DNA of 64,000 nt from Kwoniella bestiolae CBS 10118 (lineage: Eukaryota; Basidiomycota; Tremellomycetes; Tremellales; Cryptococcaceae), in contig NC_089243.1 in NCBI RefSeq assembly GCF_000512585.2, positions 248,001 to 312,000 of the forward strand, written 5' to 3'. This document shows positions 57,631 through 64,000 of this stretch, one piece after another. The notes beneath the pieces were generated by a model, which made no database searches, was not told the DNA's origin, and worked only from the letters and a program-made list of their open reading frames with translations. Position 1 is the stretch's first letter. The number at the start of each line of letters is the position of its first letter. Both the position numbers and the translations under genes were made by a program.

Positions 57631-59077
57631 TCATAATCCTATAGACTGCATGTCATCACCTTTGATACCCCACGCTATCACGTAGTGCTCCAAGACCAAT
57701 TTGAGCTCTTCAATCTCGTCCAATATCTCGATTTTAGATATGCTATGGACACGAGTCAGTCAATTGCTTCCTGAACATGGAGATGAGAGACATCACTTAC
57801 CGCTGCAATTCCTGTGGATCGATGACTTCCTCTCTGACTTGCCATAATGTCTTTACTCCGCTCTTCTCGAATACACCTTTACCCAATGACGGATCGAGGA
57901 ATCGTTGAGCTTGGGACTGAGGTGTGGAGAAAGGGTCAGAACCAGGTATCGAGAGGTTCCTTGACTGAGCACGTTCCTCCATCAGCATCAATGCATTGTC
58001 GACCTCACCACTGCGTTCATCGGAATGGGTAGAACAAAACAGAGGAAAGAGGGGTAGATCAACTCACAGCCAGGTTCCTCTTCATAACCCTCCCAAAACT
58101 ATCATCCAACCCACTCATCTCGTATACCACCCCCACACATCTATCGAACCTTTCCCCGAACCATGATATAATACTCTGACTGTCCCCAGGCGGCATATAT
58201 GGAAATAGACATTCCGCTAAGAACAACGTCGGTAGTGTAGGCTCGAGCAGGGGTAAGAGGTGTTCGTCAAGAAGTTGATGTATGCTCTGAGAAGGGGAGG
58301 GACGAAGGTCAAGTGGGAGGAGGGTGTAATGTGCTGAGTCGAGTCGAGTACCCCCCTGAGATATCTTGTATGGCGTGCTGAATGAGGAGGTAGAGGAAGG
58401 AGGGAGGACAGAATGAAGTTTCTTGGATCGGGATATGCGGTGGGCTTTGGGTGAGGTTAGATGGGGAAAGTCGATTTCGACGTATTTCGATATGTTTGGT
58501 GGAACTGGTTGGGACTATGAGTATACTTATCATCAGTGAGATTTCACTCTCTCGCTTGGTTGTGCTGCTATTGGAGTTGGACAGCGTAGCAAGCGGGATC
58601 TCATAGAGGTAGGTAAGACTCACCATCAACCTCCAAAACCTCGTATCGCTCCCCGCACCTAGCGATACCACCTGTTTCTTCACACTTCTATCATTCTGCA
58701 GGAACTGATTCACCAACGTATCGATACCGATCGTTCGGTGGTGCGTTCCTATGTTGATTAGAGGTGGTTTACGTGATGAGGAGGAGGGTTGGCCGGGTTG
58801 AAGGGATGGTTTGTATAGGAGGGGTGAGAAGGGGTCGGACAGATATCCTAGGGATATTGCTGAGCTATGAGGTTATGGTCTGATATCAGCATGCATTGCA
58901 TTATTGGACTCCATGATATGAATACGCTCTTTGAGGGCGGTGAGGTCCTAAGGCTGACCCACCGACTCACGCTCTTGAAGAAGACGCATCATCGTCCGTC
59001 TGTCGGATAGCATCGTCAGGATGGATCATCCCGTGCTTGCTTGTACTGCCGTTCGAAGGTGGTCGAGGGGGTAACAT
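57631..59077 (-). CDS. PPM1: Leucine carboxyl methyltransferase (Ppm1/LCMT1)
   Basis: Minus-strand gene of about seven exons. The protein starts MLPPRPPSNGSTSKHGMIHP with DDAIRQTDDDA, and continues LGYLSDPFSPLLYK, INIGTHHRTIGIDTLVNQFL, KKQVVSLGAGSDTRFWRLM (the SAM-binding LGAGxDTRxWRL signature), VEIDFPHLTSPKAHRI, TLFLAECLFPYMPPGDSQSI (LxExVLxY-type substrate region), FGERFDRCVGVVYEM and a C-terminal EEVIDPQELQRISKIEILDE with HYVIAWGIKG. These features and order match LCMT/Ppm1, which methylates the C-terminal leucine of the PP2A catalytic subunit and so controls assembly of PP2A holoenzymes. The ATG at 59077 has a short leader; longer frames upstream read through from non-ATG codons. The last residues and a TGA at 57631-57633 close the gene. 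Confidence 0.9.
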
Positions 59078-59835
59078 CGTGCTGTCCTTGTCGATGATGA
59101 TGTAGATGTACGATGGATTGACAACAACAACAACACTCATGAAGATCCCTTGAACCTGAACAAAATGGACTACCTCCACCAGTCCACCACGCTGCTGCAC
59201 CCCAACCGCAATCCATGACATTTCGCTTGGCAACTATCGACATACAACATGTCACGCTCCTTGGCCCATGGCGAACGCTGCTTGGTTTACGTCAAGACAG
59301 AAACATCAAGCGAAAAAAGAGGAGATGACATTTTACAGAGGCAGACGCTCTACCACCGTTCAGTACGATACTTCGTATCGTGGTCGCGGACCTGGACAAT
59401 AAAGGATCTCCCCCTGGTATCCACATACCCCAGAAGGGCTCGTAACGACCTTCACATGGATGACGGATGTAGTGCTGTCATTGTTCTGAGAAGACTGTCT
59501 CATGAGTGGACAAGCGACGACCCCTTGCTCAGATCCTTATCAAAGGTAAGTTAGGTGAAACACCTAGGACACTGTAGCCCGTCATTCGTCATCTGCTTTT
59601 CCAAGTGTGCCTCCCCTCACTCCTTTGACAATCAGACTGTCAGGCTTCTTAAAGCCTTTCTGAGTCGAGTCAAGTTGGTGTCATGGAAGTACTGCATGGT
59701 ATATAACAAAATCCCCTCCGAGCAATCTCCCTGGCCACCCGTTTGTTCTACTCGAGCCATACTGCCCAGTTCCGCATAGACAACTCATTCAATTTCCAAT
59801 CTGACTCTTCAAGCAATACATCAAGTGGTACAACA
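59078..59835. promoter_or_regulatory. Divergent intergenic region before the dispersed family copy
   Basis: 758 bases between PPM1 and the dispersed copy. A TATATAAC element (59699-59706) lies 137 bp before the latter's ATG, as in tandem genes 1 and 4. No gene is supported. Confidence 0.5.
59699..59706 (+). promoter_or_regulatory. TATA-like box of dispersed family gene 6
   Basis: TATATAAC 137 bp before the ATG at 59836. Confidence 0.5.
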
Positions 59836-61014
59836 ATGGCCGAAGAGGCTCAAAGCCATGTGCTCACCGACCAAGAGAAGGCCAAACTTGCTGTTTGTGA
59901 TCTGATCGAGACCCACCTCCGAGATACGAGAGAGAGTCTCAGTGAATGGGCGTCGAAACGGAAAGCCGCCAGTGAGTACCACCTATCTTGTCTCTGCATG
60001 TAATGAATGATTAGGGTCAAAGTGGTGCCTTGCTGATGTGGGTCACCGAGTGTAGATAAAGATAGTACCTGTACCGTCCAAGCAGACACGAGTCTTGATC
60101 AAAAGCTCAATGCCAGACTTGGGACAGACGATTCTCATCCCGAAAGCTCGGGTTTCGGAGGGATCCGCACCGTCCCAAATCCAATTTTTGACCTCCTATC
60201 GCAATCTAGCGGTGGTAAGGACAACTTTAGTACCGGGGCGTTAGAACGTTGGGCGGACCTCAAGAGAAATTTGATCCCTCGATATCTGACAGCTAACACC
60301 GCCGCAGAACTTCTCGAGAATGTGGTGATGCCGTACTCGGAGCGCTTCGACCAAGCGCTGACAACGGTTCGCCCAAGATTAAACACCGACCATAAGTACA
60401 AGGTGCATGGCCTGTTCCAGAAGATGCAGATTCACTCTAGTCTGAGGACCGTTTCGGACGTCTGTGGGACTGGCGATGATTATTTGGAAGAGAGCCGAGC
60501 AGAATGGGATTCATTCGGCCAGCTCCTGTCAAAAGCGAATGAAACTAAACTCCACGGAGGCGATAAATGCTATTTGCCCGAGTTAGGCCGCAAAGTCGCC
60601 AAGGCAAGTCTGTTACTTGATTATCCCATGATGTCCACGCAGGTAGGGAACGTGCTGGATGGAGGGAAGAAAGCTCTACAAGATATGAGACGCGAAATGG
60701 CTACTTGTGAAAAACAGGGTCGAACAGCTGAATATGAGGAACGAAAACGACTAGTAGAAGAGATGGTATCGTTAGTTTCATACGCTTATCGGGCAGATAG
60801 GGCCCAAGGCGGTACTCGCTATCGTGACATCATTACCAACTATCCCTCGAATTTCGGAGATGTGGTCGATATAATGTCGGAAGCTATCGTCGACGGGAAG
60901 GACCATATTCATGATCTCATTTGTCTGCCGAAGCTGAGCAAGGAAGATATGGACCAATGGATCAAAGACATAGAAGACATTGTGACGCACAGGGGGGAAG
61001 TGGCTCAAACATAG
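59836..61014 (+). CDS. Dispersed family member 6, unknown function
   Basis: Two exons (59836-59971 and 60056-61014) encode an intact 364-aa protein, the longest member. The 136-nt first exon ends in a phase-1 donor exactly as in the tandem copies and begins MAEEAQSHVLTDQEKAKLAV, ending SEWASKRKAA. Exon 2 has the motif as ALERWADLKRNLIPRYL and a long helical region (SYLEESR-type acidic helices, KTAEYEERKRLVEEMVSLVS-like Glu/Lys stretches) and QGGTRYRDIITNYPSNFG, which lines up with GDVHSTREI of gene 4 and YGGTRHQEM of gene 5. No signal peptide, membrane helix or known domain is visible. It lies 21 kb from the array with conserved genes between, so it is either an ancestral copy or an inserted one. 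Confidence 0.72.
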
Positions 61015-61925
61015 GTGGCATAGACAGCACGCAGAAATGTCTGCTGATTGACTTTGAAGTGTAATGGGACGGAAGAGATGAGCGTTACTGGTGTTTCAGG
61101 AGTATGTACTTCATGGTCATGCACAGTGGTCTGTTATGTTCAATCCATAGAAATCGAAAAGCAACGGTTTATGTGCCTCGTCAAACATGTGACCACCATC
61201 AGGCTTCGATTTGTATTGTGAGATGGATTTTTGCGTGAAACACTGTTCTGACTGTCAATTCCCCCTCCCTCCTGATTTCGCTTTCACCCACTACCCTCTC
61301 TCCCCTCTCTCCCGTCTCTCCCCTCTCTCCCGTCTCTCCCGTTTCTCCCGTCTCTCCCCTCTCCCCCCTCTCTCTCCCCTCCCCCTCCTCCCTCTTCCCT
61401 TCTACCTTCCCTCCCTCCTCTGTCCCTTCTCTGTCCCTCCTCTGTCCCTTCTCCTCCCCCCTTTCCCCTCCTCCCCTCCTCCCGAGTCCCTTCCGCCCTC
61501 TCGCCCCGCCCTGCTTACTATCCGTGTTCTTCATCAGCATGTGTGGCTTCCCCTGCAACGCTCGAGAATGCGATTCCACCTCATTCCACGCGCATCAGCC
61601 ATATCATTGCATATCAATTCCATTCATTTCATCTCGTCAATTGTCGTTATCGTTAAACTGCACTGGACTCGTACAATATATACTTATATATGGAAGATCC
61701 CACCGCTGTACTTTTACATTCCTTATTTACTAGTATTCCGAATTCCTTTCCCTTCCTACTTGACCACTTTCTTTCTTTCTTTCTCCAAATATTCATACAC
61801 CCATACGATATCTCCATATCATGCATCGCGACCATCAAGGTACGAGACTGATCCTCCAGTACAGTCAAATGAGCCATGATCCCTACCAAACACAAAACTA
61901 ATACTTACCAGTCTTCTCTCCTATG
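61015..61925. other. Intergenic region with low-complexity tract
   Basis: About 900 bases between converging genes. It holds the pyrimidine tract at 61259-61510. Open frames through the tract are composition artefacts. Confidence 0.5.
61259..61510. repeat. Polypyrimidine low-complexity tract
   Basis: About 250 bases almost purely C/T on the plus strand, built from short interspersed units such as CCCGTCTCTCCCCTCTCT and CCTCCTCTGTCCCTT. Its mirror-like purine/pyrimidine asymmetry could form triplex (H-DNA). It lies in the 3' flanks of two convergent genes. Confidence 0.85.
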
Positions 61926-64000
61926 CTATTCCACAATCGCCTCTCCGCCCAAAATACCCTCAAAAGGGTGTTTATCCTCAAACTTTATACTAGCACTAGG
62001 AAGCGCTTCGTTCTCCTCACCTTCCTCCTGAGCATCCTTCGTCTCATTCCCAAAATCATGAACTCTCAATCCCAGTGCCGAAGATTGAGATGGCGAGCCT
62101 CGTCTACTTGCTATACTCCTCAGAGAGTTATTACCAGTGGATAAGGTAGTAGCGAGCAAAGGGGGTATCTTGTTTCTCGGACTTGTAGCTTGGTATGGAG
62201 CAGAGTGAGATGCGATTGTCGCTCGTCTCTCCTGGCGGTTGATGATCTTACCAAACGACGAGGGAGCCTTGGGTGAAGGAGGAAACGAGAATCCAGATTG
62301 GTATATCCCCGGCGAGATTGTCATGGGCGAATCAGGAGACAGAGCAGAAAAAGTTTGGGTGTCCATACTTCCTCCGATAGATGGGGGTGGTCGAGTTTGA
62401 ATTTGAGGGAGGATCAATGAATTTGACGAACCACCACTTGATCCAGGGATGAAGTCGTTGGGTAACGACTGTGGTGATCCACTGTATTCACTTCCACCTA
62501 GCCCTCGTCTGTTGTTCCACCATGCAGAGGTATCATTACTGCTATTCATGATGTTGTGACCGTGGGGGGCATATCCATCGCTTAGTTGACGTTGGGGCAG
62601 ATTGGTCGGACTGATACTTTCCTCTTTCTTCAGGTTGAGGTAATTGTGCTGTGGTTCTGGAACGTCGCCTGTGAGCCATGAGGAGGGATTGAAAGGTGAT
62701 GAAGGGGAGTATAACATTGCCGAGGGTGGCTCTCCTTGCACACTCCTTGTTCTGATATGTTGTTGGGTGACTTTGATGGGTAAAGGAGGGAACGATGTTG
62801 TATTTGCAGGTGCGGTATGCGGTACCATATTTGATCTATCATTTCCCATCGCATTATCGTTATAGAATGACAGAGGTTGAATTTTGAATAGTTCTCTGGA
62901 CACTTCGAATGGACGCTGTTGAGGGACTGGCACCGACGGACTTCTCCCATCCTCCTCGGGGGTAGAATAGTCGAATTCAAAGGCAGTAGGTGAGGTTGGC
63001 TCGTACGCGTGATACTCTGGAGGAGGAGCATGCGCGTGGAGACTCGACTGATATGGGAGCATCTGAGGTACGAATGATCCTCTTGGATGGGTGAAGACAA
63101 ATGGTTTATCTTCGTCCACGTCGGGTAGGAGGTGGTGCTGATACGCATCAGGGGGTGAATGGAAGTCCATGCTGTGCTCGGATGACGTAGGTGACAGACC
63201 CTCTTCTTGTAAGTTCATCCGCCGTTTTTGTGCTTGGGTGGGCCGGGGTGGTACTCTTCGTTTGAACGATAGGATCTCAGCTTTGGTAGAATGTCTCTTC
63301 AAGAACGGGTGAGCTGTATCTCAAATTCAGCTGGTTGATCTCCAATAAAAAATATTGATAGGCGAGCAGACTTACACCATGTACTGGCATCTGGATCGTA
63401 TATTCCTCTTTCGACATGCCGTAAGCTCAGCTTACGATTGAAGCCGTAGATCTGACACAGACGGCACATTAGCTATTGTGATGACTGATCCTCAGATCAG
63501 GTGCAACCAACTTACATTCAACTGCCTTGAGAAACTGGCAAATCTACTTTGCCGATACACAACCGGTAAAATCTTCTCAGCCAGCTCCTCAGGATTTTCA
63601 ATGATGATCGCCTCTCCAGTCTCATCCCACCTAATAATATGGTGATACTCAGGTTGTTCAAGAAGCCCAAATAGCTTAGTCAGGAATGTAGGTTGTTTGC
63701 CCTCCACTTTCTTCTGGTTCTTGTTCTTCTTCGACTTGTTGGTCTGAGGTAACATGATAGGGTTGAACCATGGATCGTGATCACCATGATTACCATTGTG
63801 AGTGGTATGTTGCCAAAACGGAGGCGGGGGGTTTGTGAAGAATCTGTTAGGTGGTGATTGTTGTTGGAGCATCGTCCCCTCGGGTTCGGGTGGTCTACCG
63901 GGATGAGGGAATTCCCTCGGATGGTTGGATAATGATAATCCCAGTTCATTATGGGTTTGAGGGTGATCGAACTGTTGGTCGAGGGGTGATGGGTCGGGGG
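61926..64000 (-). CDS. HSF-type transcription factor (5' end beyond window)
   Basis: The coding frame is open to the right edge, so the N-terminus is missing or unproven. Exons seen are 64000-63516, 63451-63376 and 63313-61926 (stop TAG). The DNA-binding domain begins after a Lys/Asn-rich stretch: PTFLTKLFGLLEQPEYHHII, RWDETGEAIIIENPEELAEK, RQSRFASFSRQLNIYGFNRK (recognition helix SFxRQLNxYGF), then YDPDASTWSHPFLKRHSTKA and EILSFKRRVPPRP. This is the winged helix-turn-helix of heat-shock factors. The hydrophobic heptad trimerisation domain of classical Hsf1 is not obvious after it, and the rest is Ser/Pro/Asn-rich, so it may be an HSF-like regulator such as an Sfl1 or Hsf2-type factor rather than the main heat-shock factor. 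Total length exceeds 600 aa. Confidence 0.85.

Noticed and set aside
61199..61879. Long open frames across the pyrimidine tract on both strands
   Set aside because: They arise from C/T-only composition; the encoded residues are monotonous (Ser/Pro/Leu or Gly/Glu/Arg) with no domain.

Overview
The window reads as genomic DNA of a basidiomycete yeast, most likely Tremellales (Cryptococcus/Kwoniella-like). Almost every recognisable gene is cut by several short introns, typically 50-90 nt, with GTGAGT/GTAAGT donors, TAG/CAG acceptors and CTGAC/CTAAC-like branch sites. The encoded proteins are eukaryotic and fungal in character: an NRC-2/Fpk1-type kinase, a Zn2Cys6 regulator, Rad1, EB1, Ppm1/LCMT and MFS sugar transporters. 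Intron boundaries given below were inferred by keeping the reading frame open and matching protein families. The species call is an inference.

Layout. (1) 1-6.7 kb: a truncated MFS transporter diverges from a GH105-type unsaturated rhamnogalacturonyl hydrolase, followed by a 1,075-aa GH106-type alpha-L-rhamnosidase; together a small pectin/rhamnose-glycan catabolic cluster. (2) 7-30 kb: an ordinary housekeeping block: an AGC kinase with a DFD motif, GDP-mannose 4,6-dehydratase with a long N-terminal extension, the mitochondrial Fe-S scaffold Isu1, a GPI-anchored cupredoxin, an unknown coiled-coil protein, a Zn2Cys6 transcription factor, a putative rRNA-processing protein, eIF1 and the checkpoint clamp subunit Rad1. 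(3) 30.6-38.9 kb: an accessory island of five tandem same-strand genes of one unrecognised family, with a MITE-like inverted-repeat element between the second and third copies. Three of the five copies carry frame problems. A sixth, dispersed copy lies at 59.8-61.0 kb. (4) 39.3-44.8 kb: a divergent pair, an MFS sugar transporter and a transaldolase-family enzyme, sharing a 1.47-kb intergenic region. (5) 45-59 kb: MsrB, an arrestin-like protein, ribosomal protein L26 with a long first intron, a DEAD-box-like protein that has lost its ATPase motifs, EB1/Bim1 and the PP2A leucine carboxyl methyltransferase. (6) 61-64 kb: a pyrimidine-rich low-complexity tract, then an HSF-type transcription factor that runs off the right edge.

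The most unusual part is the tandem family. Members share a first exon of 121-136 nt ending in a phase-1 intron, a loosely conserved motif with an invariant tryptophan (A/E-W-x-x-[VL]-x-x-A), and in at least two members a basic, probably nuclear-targeting C-terminal tail displaced out of frame by small insertions. No function can be assigned from sequence. The window contains no rRNA, tRNA or CRISPR that I can support.
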